NCBI GenBank assembly: GCA_015688915.1
Contig: JAATGX010000211.1
Coordinates: 1 to 41,736 of the forward strand
Direction: 5' to 3'
DNA length: 41,736 bases
Source of the DNA: Desulfuromonadales bacterium
GTDB taxonomy: Bacteria > Desulfobacterota > Desulfuromonadia > Geobacterales > Pseudopelobacteraceae
The position numbers and the translations under genes are program-made. The stretch's first letter is position 1. Every line of letters begins with the position of its first letter. The notes beneath the pieces were generated by a model. The model was given only the letters and a program-made list of their open reading frames with translations. It had not been told where the DNA came from and did not search any database. Shown here in pieces: positions 31,979-38,856 of the stretch.

Positions 31979-32569
31979 ATGAAGCGTATCTGCATCTTTT
32001 GCGGTTCCAGTCCCGGTACCCGGCCGGCCTATGCCAAGGCCGCGATGGAGTTGGGCCGTACCCTGGTGGAAACGGGGATAGATCTGGTGTACGGTGGGGC
32101 CGGTGTCGGGTTGATGGGGATACTGGCCCGGAGCGTCCTGGATGCCGGAGGCCGGGTAACCGGCGTCATTCCCCGGTTGCTGGCGGAAAAAGAGGTCGCC
32201 TGTACCCGCTTGGAAGATCTCCGCATCGTGGAGTCGATGCACGAGCGCAAGGCCCTCATGGCCGAACTTTCAAACGGTTTCATCGCCCTGCCGGGCGGCA
32301 TCGGCACCATTGAGGAGTTCGTCGAGGTCCTTACCTGGTTGCAACTGGGTATCCATGGAAAACCGTGCGGGATTTTGAATGTTGACGGTTATTACGACCG
32401 CCTGCTGGGCTTTTTTGACCATATGGTCGAGGAGGGATTCATACGGTCGGAGAATCGTGATGCGATACTGGTAGACGCGGACCCGGCGCTCCTTTTGATG
32501 AAGATGAGTCTGTACAGTCCGCCCAAGGTGGACAAGGCGGCCTGGGCGTTGGAGTTGAGTAACGCGTAG
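31979..32569 (+). CDS. LOG-family protein (cytokinin riboside 5'-monophosphate phosphoribohydrolase-like)
   Basis: LOG proteins remove ribose 5-phosphate from nucleoside monophosphates such as cytokinin nucleotides or AMP. The 196-residue product begins RICIFCGSSPGTRPAYAKAA, has YGGAGVGLMG, the ESMHERKALM segment at about residues 85-94, and the catalytic signature PGGIGTIEE at about residues 104-112. These are the hallmarks of the family, whose bacterial members were long called lysine decarboxylases in error. Start ATG 31979 lies after AGGGAGAGG. The next gene follows after 18 nt, so the two may be cotranscribed. The cellular substrate is unknown. Confidence 0.92.
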   Translation: MKRICIFCGSSPGTRPAYAKAAMELGRTLVETGIDLVYGGAGVGLMGILARSVLDAGGRVTGVIPRLLAEKEVACTRLEDLRIVESMHERKALMAELSNGFIALPGGIGTIEEFVEVLTWLQLGIHGKPCGILNVDGYYDRLLGFFDHMVEEGFIRSENRDAILVDADPALLLMKMSLYSPPKVDKAAWALELSNA

Positions 32570-32587
32570 TGTCTGAAAGGAATGGCA

Positions 32588-33580
32588 ATGAGTCTTGACC
32601 CCATCGCGGCCAGTTATCTGCTGTCAGCCCTTGTCGTACCGCTGGTGCTGCACTTTCATCTGCTGCCGGCGGTCTTTGCCGGCTTGGCCGTGCATGTCCT
32701 GACCGTCAAACTGGCCCGGCGGCTCCCCACGCGTTGGGGCGGCATGGCGCACAAGCTGGCCCTGGCCGCCATTGTGACCTGCGCCATGCTGGTGGTGTTC
32801 GGCGCTGGCATCGGTTTCTGGTCGTTTCTGGGGAGTCACCATGGCATGGCCGCTCTGTTGGCCGCTGCGGCCGAAACCCTGGATAATCTGCGCCGCACCC
32901 TTCCCGCCGACATCGCGGCCGTGTTGCCCGATTCGGTCGATGATCTACGGGAGCAGGTTACGGCCATACTGCGTGAACATGGCCGAAATATCTCCGCCGT
33001 GGGTATGGCGGGGTTCAAGACCTTCGCCCATGTGCTGCTCGGCATGGTGGTCGGCGGCATGACCGCTCTCCACCATTTCGACGGGTCCGAAAATTGGCCG
33101 CCCCTGGCCGCTGCACTGCATCTCAGGACGCAAAGGCTGGCGGATGCCTTCGAAAAGGTGGTGTTTGCCCAGGTAAAGATCTCCGGTCTCAACACCATCC
33201 TCACCGCGGTTTACCTGGTGCTGATCCTGCCGTTGTTCGGCGTTCGACTGCCGCTCTTGACGGTTCTTATCCCGCTCACGTTCATTACCGGCATGCTCCC
33301 CGTCATCGGCAATCTGGTCTCCAACGCCGCCATAGTGATTATCAGCCTCGGCAACTCGCTGGGCGTGGCAGCCGCCTCGGTCGTTTTTCTGATCCTGATC
33401 CACAAGCTTGAGTATTTCACCAATGCGCGCATCGTCGGCAGTGAGGTGCATGCCCGCGCCTGGGAGCTGTTGTGCGCCATGCTTGCCATGGAGGCGGTTT
33501 TTGGTGTTGCGGGCCTGATTGCGGCGCCGGTGGTATATGCCTGGTTCAAGGCCGAGTTGAAGGCGCGGGAGATGATTTGA
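32588..33580 (+). CDS. AI-2E family membrane transporter-like protein
   Basis: The 330-residue product has about seven to eight membrane helices with the AI-2E/UPF0118 arrangement: helices near the N-terminus, a long extramembrane helical region at about residues 85-150 (LRRTLPADIAAVLPDSVDDL), and a C-terminal set with VLIPLTFITGMLPVIGNLVS and HKLEYFTNARIVGSEVHARA. The family includes proteins with claimed signal export and Na+/H+ exchange roles; the function of this one is open. ATG 32588 was chosen because AAAGGA lies 7 nt before it. ATG 32582 lies too close to the site. It ends 32 nt before def. Confidence 0.85.
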   Translation: MSLDPIAASYLLSALVVPLVLHFHLLPAVFAGLAVHVLTVKLARRLPTRWGGMAHKLALAAIVTCAMLVVFGAGIGFWSFLGSHHGMAALLAAAAETLDNLRRTLPADIAAVLPDSVDDLREQVTAILREHGRNISAVGMAGFKTFAHVLLGMVVGGMTALHHFDGSENWPPLAAALHLRTQRLADAFEKVVFAQVKISGLNTILTAVYLVLILPLFGVRLPLLTVLIPLTFITGMLPVIGNLVSNAAIVIISLGNSLGVAAASVVFLILIHKLEYFTNARIVGSEVHARAWELLCAMLAMEAVFGVAGLIAAPVVYAWFKAELKAREMI

Positions 33581-33612
33581 ACATAACCGCCAATTGACGA
33601 AGGAGACTTCCC

Positions 33613-34146
33613 ATGCCCATCCTGCGCCAGATCGCCCAGATAGGCCATCCGATCCTCCGCCGGGAAACCCGTATCATCGAGAACCCGGCCGACCCGGTCA
33701 TCCAGGCCCTGATCGACGACATGCTGGCCACGATGGTCGAGGCCAACGGCGTCGGCATTGCCGCGCCCCAGGTCCATGAACCGTTACGGCTGTTTATCGT
33801 TGCCTCTCGCCCCAATCCCCGTTATCCCCACGCCCCGGACATGGAGCCGACCGCCATGCTCAACCCGGAACTGCTCCTGAGATCAGAAGAAACCGAAAAG
33901 GGATGGGAAGGATGCCTGAGCGTGCCCGGCATTCGCGGCCTGGTGTCGCGCAGCACGCATATCGGCGTACGTTACCTGACCCGCACTGGAACGGTGCGGG
34001 AGGCGGAGTTGGATGGTTTTATCGCCCGTGTCTTCCAGCATGAGTTCGACCATATCAACGGACTGCTGTTCCCCGACCGGGTGGAGGATACGCGGGAATT
34101 GGTCAGCGAGCGGGAGTACCTGCGGATCGTGTCGTCAACGGAGTGA
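33613..34146 (+). CDS. def: Peptide deformylase
   Basis: Peptide deformylase removes the formyl group from new N-terminal methionines. The 177-residue product contains all three active-site motifs: GVGIAAPQ at about residues 47-54, EGCLSVPG at about 98-105, and QHEFDH at about 142-147. The motif cysteine and the two histidines bind the metal, and the glutamate is catalytic. AAGGAGA precedes ATG 33613. The length is normal. No fmt gene lies beside it, so this may be a second or stand-alone copy. Confidence 0.96.
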   Translation: MPILRQIAQIGHPILRRETRIIENPADPVIQALIDDMLATMVEANGVGIAAPQVHEPLRLFIVASRPNPRYPHAPDMEPTAMLNPELLLRSEETEKGWEGCLSVPGIRGLVSRSTHIGVRYLTRTGTVREAELDGFIARVFQHEFDHINGLLFPDRVEDTRELVSEREYLRIVSSTE

Positions 34147-34201
34147 ACAGCCCGTATCCCGGCCAGGGCGGCGACAATCATCTTCCCCGCTTGACGAGAG
34201 C

Positions 34202-34232
34202 CGGAAGTCTGCTTCAATAGAAGCATCTTCCG
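34202..34232 (+). terminator. Interrupted hairpin between def and bacterioferritin
   Basis: CGGAAG (34202-34207) pairs with CTTCCG (34227-34232), and inside it TGCTTC (34210-34215) pairs with GAAGCA (34220-34225) around AATA. The sequence TCCCCGTTTT follows. It is probably a weak terminator for def. It may also shape the leader of the next gene. Confidence 0.45.
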
Positions 34233-34293
34233 TCCCCGTTTTCCCGCCGAGGGGTGGAGGGCATCCATTCACGAAAGGAAAGGAGATTCCAGC

Positions 34294-34761
34294 ATGAAAG
34301 GAAACGAAAGCATCATCGAACATCTCAATCTGCGTTTGGCCGAGGAGTTGACCGCCATCAACCAGTACATGGTCCATTCCGAGATGTGCGACAACTGGGG
34401 CTATGAGCGTCTGCACAAGATGATCGAGAAGCGGGCCATCGACGAGATGAAGCACGCCGAGAAGCTGATCGCCCGCATCCTCTTCCTGGATGGCCGACCC
34501 ATCGTGAGCAATCTCAACAAGGTGCATATCGGGCCCGAGGTGCCCAAGATACACAGCAACGACTGGGACGCCGAGGAGGTGGCCATCAAAGGGTATAACG
34601 AGAGCATCAAGCTGGCGGCGAAGGTGGGTGACAACGGTACCCGGGAACTGCTGGAGGCGATCCTCAAGGATGAGGAGACGCACATTGACGAGCTTGAGGC
34701 GCAGCTTGACCAGATCAAGCAGATGGGGCCTCAGAACTACCTGGTGGAGCAGATTCATTAG
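34294..34761 (+). CDS. bfr: Bacterioferritin
   Basis: Bacterioferritin stores iron in a 24-subunit shell, oxidising Fe(II) at a di-iron centre and using heme between subunit pairs. The 155-residue product has every expected ligand in place: E18, E51, H54, E94, E127 and H130 for the di-iron site, and M52 as the heme axial ligand. This predicts a fully active heme-binding form. A strong site GGAAAGGAG lies about 9 nt before ATG 34294. It seems to be a single-gene unit with hairpins on both sides. Iron control is likely, but I do not recognise a Fur box. Confidence 0.97.
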   Translation: MKGNESIIEHLNLRLAEELTAINQYMVHSEMCDNWGYERLHKMIEKRAIDEMKHAEKLIARILFLDGRPIVSNLNKVHIGPEVPKIHSNDWDAEEVAIKGYNESIKLAAKVGDNGTRELLEAILKDEETHIDELEAQLDQIKQMGPQNYLVEQIH

Positions 34762-34775
34762 GGGAATGCGGGGCG

Positions 34776-34830
34776 CCCCGGAGTGCCGACGGTGTTCGAC
34801 ACTCCGGGGGCGGCCGCCCTGGCCGCCCCC
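34776..34830 (+). terminator. Two mutually exclusive GC-rich hairpins after bacterioferritin
   Basis: CCCCGGAGTG (34776-34785) pairs with CACTCCGGGG (34800-34809). GGGGGCGGCC (34806-34815) pairs with GGCCGCCCCC (34821-34830). The two share 34806-34809. No T-run follows either of them. They lie 15 nt after the bfr stop and about 60 nt before the thioesterase. They may slow or end transcription with Rho, or protect the 3' end. Confidence 0.5.
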
Positions 34831-34891
34831 GCGGGGCTCGTCATGTACTACCATCAGCCAACGAGAATTGCGGATAGCGAGGAAGCAAAAA

Positions 34892-35335
34892 ATGACCCTC
34901 TGGAAAACCCCGGTAACCCTGGATTACCTGAAAGAAAGATCGAAAAATACCTTGATGGAGCATCTGGGAATCGAATATCTGGAGATTGGCGATGATTTTC
35001 TCAAGGCAAGGATGCCGGTTGATCACAGAACGAAACAGCCAAACGGGATCCTCCATGGCGGGGCTTCGGCGGCACTGGCGGAGACCCTGGGCAGTGTGGC
35101 GGCGGGATTGTGTGTGGACAAGGAAAAGAGGACTGTTGTCGGGCTCGAAATAAACGCAAATCACATTCGTCCGGTAACCGGCGGGTGGGTTGTCGGTGTG
35201 ACGAAACCGATCCATGTGGGAACTACGACTCAAATCTGGGAAATCAGGATTTATAACGAACAGGAAAAGCTGGTGTGTGTTTCACGGCACACCGTGGCAA
35301 ACATAGATAAAGCGCCCGTTGCCGGTTACCCCTAG
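34892..35335 (+). CDS. Hotdog-fold acyl-CoA thioesterase (YdiI/MenI-like)
   Basis: The 147-residue product is close to the YdiI/MenI group of hotdog thioesterases, which hydrolyse acyl-CoA esters such as 1,4-dihydroxy-2-naphthoyl-CoA in menaquinone synthesis. It shows MTLWKTPVTLDYLKERSKNT at the start, MPVDHRTKQP, and the motif GILHGGASAALAETLGSVAA with the catalytic Glu at about residue 64. Geobacter-type organisms make menaquinone, so MenI is a reasonable role, but generic CoA thioesterase activity is possible. Start ATG 34892 follows GAGGAAG. Its stop TAG 35333-35335 shares the CTAG palindrome with the stop of the facing helicase gene. Confidence 0.85.
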   Translation: MTLWKTPVTLDYLKERSKNTLMEHLGIEYLEIGDDFLKARMPVDHRTKQPNGILHGGASAALAETLGSVAAGLCVDKEKRTVVGLEINANHIRPVTGGWVVGVTKPIHVGTTTQIWEIRIYNEQEKLVCVSRHTVANIDKAPVAGYP

Positions 35336-37539
35336 GCCCGCTCCAGCCCGGCAAAACGGAGCATCAGCTTCTTCGGCCCCACCGAGGTGAACCAGACAAT
35401 GACCTTTTGTCCTTCACCCGTCCCCTCGATCTTCCTGATGTCCCCCACCCCGAACTTGCCATGCCGTACCCGCATGCCGATAAAGGCCCCTTCGTGCTCA
35501 TCGGGCGGCTCGGGAATGATCTCAATGTCGTTGGATTGGGAAAATTTGGCGGCTGCGGCCAGATTGTGCGCCGGGTAGGGCGTGGCATAGGCGCCGGATG
35601 GTTCGCCTCCGCGGTCGCTCCCCTCCTCGTTCAGCAATTCGGCCGGGATATCCTTCAGGAAGCGTGACGGCGCGTTGACCTGTTCCTGCCCGAACAGGTA
35701 GCGGCGGCGGGCGTTGAGCAGGTAGAGCCGCTCCCGGGCACGGGTCATGCCCACGTAGCAGAGGCGGCGTTCCTCCTCCATGCCGTCCAGATCGTCCAGG
35801 GCGCGGATATGGGGAAAGAGCCGCTCCTCCATGCCGATCATGAAGACCGCCCGGAATTCCAGTCCCTTGGCGGCGTGCAGGGTCATCAGGGTTACCGACG
35901 GTTTGCCGCTCTCCCCCTGTTCCAGGTCCGAGACCAGCGACACCTGTTCCAGAAACTCCGACAGGCCTGCCTCGGGGTTCTTTTCGGTGAACTCTTCCAT
36001 GGCCGCCAGCAATTGCTCCAGGTTCTCCAGCCGTTCGGCGTCGCCATCGTCGCGACTCTCCTTCAGGCGGGTCAGGTAGCCGCTCTCCTCCATCACGGTG
36101 CGGGCCAGTTCCGGCAGAACGGCCATTCCGCTCACCTCCCGGAAATGTGCCAGCAGGGCGCCAAAGCCGGCCACCTTGCCCTGCGGCCCGGCAGCCAGGA
36201 CGCCGCCCTGGCCGGCGACCTGCAACGCCGCGTAAAAACTGCTCCCCTGCCTGCCGGCCAGGGCGGCGATCCGGTCCACGGTGGTGGCGCCGATCCCGCG
36301 CGCCGGGACATTTATGATCCGTTTCAGCGAGATCTCGTCGGCCGGATTGTCCAGCACACGCAGATAGGCCAGGATGTCCTTGACCTCCATGCGGGCATAG
36401 AACCTGACGCCGCCGACGATGTGGTAGGGAAGCGCCTCTGACACCAACGCCTCTTCCACCAGCCGTGATTGGGCGTTGGTGCGGTAGAAGACGGCCATCT
36501 CCTCCAGCGGCACCCCTCGCCCCCGCAACCGGCCGATCTCGCGGCTGACGAAGCGCGCCTCCTCCCGGTCCGATTCTACCCGTTGATAGACGATCCGTTC
36601 TCCTTCCGGGTTCTCTGTCCAGAGGGTCTTCCCCTTGCGCCCGAAGTTCTGTTTGACCACCTCGCCGGCCGCCTTGAGTATGGTGGCGGTGGAACGGTAG
36701 TTCTGCTCCAGCCGGATAACCTTGACGCCGGGAAAGTCCTTCTCGAACTCCAGGATATTGCGGATATCGGCGCCACGCCAGGAGTAGATGGACTGGTCGT
36801 CATCCCCCACGACGCAGAGGTTGCGGCGTTCTCCGGCCAGCAGGCGGATCAGTTTGTACTGCACCGGGTTGGTGTCCTGGTATTCGTCCACCAGGATCCA
36901 TTGGAAGCGTTCCTGGTACTGGCGGCGCACCTCGGGGAATTCCTCCAGGAGCCGCACGGTCTGGATCAGCATGTCGCCGAAATCCAGGGCATTGCACTTC
37001 TGCAGCCGCTGCTGGTAGGCGGCATAGATCTGCACGACCCGTTCGTTGAAGATATCGCCGGTTGCGACGGAGTCGATATCCCCGGGGAACAGGCCGCGGT
37101 TCTTGTAATCGTCGATCCGGGCGCCGATGACCTTGGTCGGGAAACGCTTCTCGTCCAGGTCCAGTTCGGCCAGCACGTCCTTCAGGAGGCGCTCGGAATC
37201 GCGGTCGTCGTAGATGGCGAATGAGGATTCGTAACCCAGATGGTGGATCTCCCGGCGCAGGATGCGGCCGCAGGCGGCATGAAAGGTGGATATCTGGGGG
37301 GCATCGCCGCTGGCCAGCAGGCGCTGGACCCGCTCGGCCATTTCCCTGGCCGCCTTGTTGGTGAAGGTCACGGCCAGGATGTTCCTGGGATGTACCCCCT
37401 GGTCATGGATCAGGTGGGCGATGCGGTGGGTGATGACGCGGGTCTTGCCCGATCCGGCGCCTGCCAGGATCAGGAGCGGCCCCTCGCCGTGCAGTACGGC
37501 CTCTTTCTGGGGCGGGTTGAGGTGTTTGAGGAGGTCCAT
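35332..37539 (-). CDS. UvrD/PcrA-type ATP-dependent DNA helicase
   Basis: The 735-residue product is a superfamily 1A helicase that unwinds DNA 3' to 5' in repair and replication restart. It carries LNPPQKEAVLHGEGPLLILA with Walker A GAGSGKT at residues 27-33, motif II with DEYQD, motif III DDDQSIYSWRGAD, motif V LMTLHAAKGLEF, and motif VI ERRLCYVGMTRARERL. A small C-terminal Tudor-like domain (RHGKFGVGDIRKIEGTGEG) matches PcrA/UvrD, which bind RNA polymerase there. UvrD and PcrA names cannot be told apart by eye. The start ATG lies at 37539 on the minus strand. The long gap upstream is shared with the etf operon. Confidence 0.95.
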   Translation of the reverse strand: MDLLKHLNPPQKEAVLHGEGPLLILAGAGSGKTRVITHRIAHLIHDQGVHPRNILAVTFTNKAAREMAERVQRLLASGDAPQISTFHAACGRILRREIHHLGYESSFAIYDDRDSERLLKDVLAELDLDEKRFPTKVIGARIDDYKNRGLFPGDIDSVATGDIFNERVVQIYAAYQQRLQKCNALDFGDMLIQTVRLLEEFPEVRRQYQERFQWILVDEYQDTNPVQYKLIRLLAGERRNLCVVGDDDQSIYSWRGADIRNILEFEKDFPGVKVIRLEQNYRSTATILKAAGEVVKQNFGRKGKTLWTENPEGERIVYQRVESDREEARFVSREIGRLRGRGVPLEEMAVFYRTNAQSRLVEEALVSEALPYHIVGGVRFYARMEVKDILAYLRVLDNPADEISLKRIINVPARGIGATTVDRIAALAGRQGSSFYAALQVAGQGGVLAAGPQGKVAGFGALLAHFREVSGMAVLPELARTVMEESGYLTRLKESRDDGDAERLENLEQLLAAMEEFTEKNPEAGLSEFLEQVSLVSDLEQGESGKPSVTLMTLHAAKGLEFRAVFMIGMEERLFPHIRALDDLDGMEEERRLCYVGMTRARERLYLLNARRRYLFGQEQVNAPSRFLKDIPAELLNEEGSDRGGEPSGAYATPYPAHNLAAAAKFSQSNDIEIIPEPPDEHEGAFIGMRVRHGKFGVGDIRKIEGTGEGQKVIVWFTSVGPKKLMLRFAGLERA

Positions 37540-37670
37540 GAATCCGTTTTAGCCCCTTCATGCCGGCAGCGTCAAGGAGAAAGGGGTGGCACAGCCAATG
37601 AACGGCGCGGGATAGCCGGATGGGCATCGACGGAATAGTCCAGGTTATAAGTCCTTGAATAATACGGAAA

Positions 37671-37687
37671 TGCTTATACAATAAGCA
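37671..37687. promoter_or_regulatory. 17-bp palindrome TGCTTAT/ATAAGCA
   Basis: TGCTTATACAATAAGCA has perfect 7-bp arms around ACA. It lies 132 bp before the helicase start and just upstream of the candidate rightward promoter. An operator role is possible for either side. Confidence 0.45.
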
Positions 37688-37703
37688 ACAATGCAATCCA
37701 TGA

Positions 37704-37732
37704 GAGACAAATGGCAGGTTCGATTGTATACT
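37704..37732 (+). promoter_or_regulatory. Candidate promoter of the region upstream of etfB
   Basis: GAGACA (37704-37709) and TATACT (37727-37732) are separated by 17 nt. A transcript would start near 37739 and reach the terminator at 37931, about 190 nt. The -35 is a 4-of-6 match, so this is a moderate prediction. Confidence 0.4.
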
Positions 37733-37763
37733 TTTGACCACTGGCCTGACCATGTTTTAATCA

Positions 37764-37788
37764 TCTGTGCCAATGCTATTGGCACAGA
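37764..37788. promoter_or_regulatory. 25-bp perfect palindrome upstream of etfB
   Basis: TCTGTGCCAAT (37764-37774) and ATTGGCACAGA (37778-37788) are perfect 11-bp arms around GCT. No T-run follows immediately. Symmetry this long is typical of a dimeric regulator site, or of a stable RNA hairpin if it is transcribed from 37739. The etf location suggests a regulator of acyl-CoA use, but none is encoded nearby. Confidence 0.6.
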
Positions 37789-37902
37789 GGTGAATATTTT
37801 TTAGCGATACTAAAATTGTGCCGTTGTTTTTCCTGTTTTTTGATTTTCGTCAAATGGGTATGCTTCGTGCTTTGCTACGGTGCAAAAGAGCAGGGGCACC
37901 GG

Positions 37903-37931
37903 AGCCTGGCTATTTCAGCCCAGGCTTTTTT
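37903..37931 (+). terminator. Intrinsic terminator upstream of etfB
   Basis: AGCCTGG (37903-37909) pairs with CCAGGCT (37920-37926), extended by CT/AG with one bulge, followed by six T (37926-37931). It is directed rightward, and no gene lies before it on that strand, so it ends an unannotated transcript or acts as an attenuator for etfB. Confidence 0.75.
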
Positions 37932-37981
37932 GTTCCATGACTGAGTGCAGTCATTCTTGCTCTTATCCGCAATATTTCCGC

Positions 37982-38010
37982 TTGATCTGCTTTTGACGTA
38001 AAGGTAAATT
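37982..38010 (+). promoter_or_regulatory. Candidate etfB promoter
   Basis: TTGATC (37982-37987) and TAAATT (38005-38010) are 17 nt apart, placing the transcript start about 25 nt before the etfB ATG. Each box matches at four of six positions. It lies after the terminator, so it could drive etfB independently. Confidence 0.35.
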
Positions 38011-38040
38011 ACCGACAATCTTTGTCCGCCGAGGTTCCTC

Positions 38041-38856
38041 ATGCTCGTAGTAGCCTGTATCAAGCAGGTTCCCGACACCACCCAGGTCCAGATCGACCCG
38101 GTCACCAATACCCTGGTGCGCGAGGGGATTCCTTTTATTGTCAACCCCTACGATACCCATGCCCTGGAAGAGGCGCTTCGCCTGAAGGACCGCTTCGGTT
38201 GCCGCGTGGCCGCCATCTCCATGGGGCCCCCCAACGCCGAGGCCACGCTCAAGAAGGCCCTGGCACTGGGGGTGGATGACGCCATCCTGCTCTCCGACCG
38301 GGTCTTTGGCGGCGCCGATACCCTGGCCACCAGCAACGTCCTCTCCGCCGCCATCCGCAAGCTGCACGACGAGGTGGATGAGGTCGGCCTGGTCCTGTGC
38401 GGCAAGCAGACCATCGACGGCGACACGGCCCAGGTTGGTCCGGGCATTGCCAGCCGCCTTTCCTTTCAGCAACTCACGCTTGTGGACAAGATAGTCAACC
38501 TGGATCTCGGTACGAAGCGAATCCGCGTGAGCCGCAAACTGGAGGGGCGGCACGAGATCGTCGAGGCTCCCCTGCCGGTCATGCTCACGGTGGTCCGCGA
38601 ACTGAACCGGCCCCGCTACCCCAAGGTCCCCATGCGGCTGGCCGCGGCCGATGCCCAGGTGACGGTCTGGAACAACCAGGTGCTCAAGCTGGATGAACAA
38701 AAGATCGGCCTGAAAGGCTCCCCCACCTGGGTCAGCAAGATATTCTCGCCGGAGCGGGCCAAGGGCGAAATTATCGGTGATGGCTATGCCGATCCGGAAG
38801 CCGCGGCGCGACTGCTGATCGAAAAACTTTTGGCCAAGGACATGTTACCGCTATGA
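38041..38856 (+). CDS. etfB: Electron transfer flavoprotein beta subunit
   Basis: EtfB pairs with EtfA to carry electrons from acyl-CoA dehydrogenases. The 271-residue product begins MLVVACIKQVPDTTQVQIDP and contains the family segment VNPYDTHALEEALRLKD. The nucleotide-binding loop GKQTIDGDTAQVGPGIA lies at residues 121-137, and RYPKVPMRL near residue 196 is also typical. GAGG lies 7 nt upstream of ATG 38041. Its stop overlaps the etfA start as ATGA at 38853-38856, so the subunits are made together. Whether the complex bifurcates electrons cannot be decided here. Confidence 0.97.
   Translation: MLVVACIKQVPDTTQVQIDPVTNTLVREGIPFIVNPYDTHALEEALRLKDRFGCRVAAISMGPPNAEATLKKALALGVDDAILLSDRVFGGADTLATSNVLSAAIRKLHDEVDEVGLVLCGKQTIDGDTAQVGPGIASRLSFQQLTLVDKIVNLDLGTKRIRVSRKLEGRHEIVEAPLPVMLTVVRELNRPRYPKVPMRLAAADAQVTVWNNQVLKLDEQKIGLKGSPTWVSKIFSPERAKGEIIGDGYADPEAAARLLIEKLLAKDMLPL

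Larger units (their letters stand above)
37739..37931 (+). ncRNA. Possible small RNA or structured leader before etfB
   Basis: The candidate transcript from about 37739 includes the 25-bp palindrome, then a stem CGGTGC (37878-37883) with GCACCG (37896-37901), then the terminator stem AGCCTGG (37903-37909) with CCAGGCT (37920-37926) and six T. Another fold, TTTGC with GCAAA in 37871-37888, competes with the CGGTGC stem. It could be a free small RNA, an attenuator or a riboswitch-like leader. It matches no riboswitch class I know. The promoter is weak, so the start is uncertain; the terminator is clear. Confidence 0.4.
37540..38040. other. Gene-free 500-bp region between the helicase gene and etfB
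   Basis: I see no convincing protein gene. It contains a 17-bp palindrome (37671-37687), a candidate promoter (37704-37732), a 25-bp palindrome (37764-37788), two tandem hairpins ending in an intrinsic terminator (37878-37931), a small hairpin (37937-37954) and a possible etfB promoter (37982-38010). It is more A/T-rich than its neighbours, as expected for a regulatory region. It serves two divergent genes. Confidence 0.7.

Noticed and set aside
37781..37796. TGGCAC resembling a sigma-54 -24 element
   Set aside because: The -12 part reads TGAA instead of TTGC at the required spacing, and the sequence is part of the 25-bp palindrome.
37866..37931. A cyclic-di-GMP or cGAMP (GEMM) riboswitch before etfB
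   Set aside because: Some GCAAA and GGGGC pieces are suggestive, but the conserved GEMM core (ACGCAAAGCC-type segment and tetraloop receptor) is absent.
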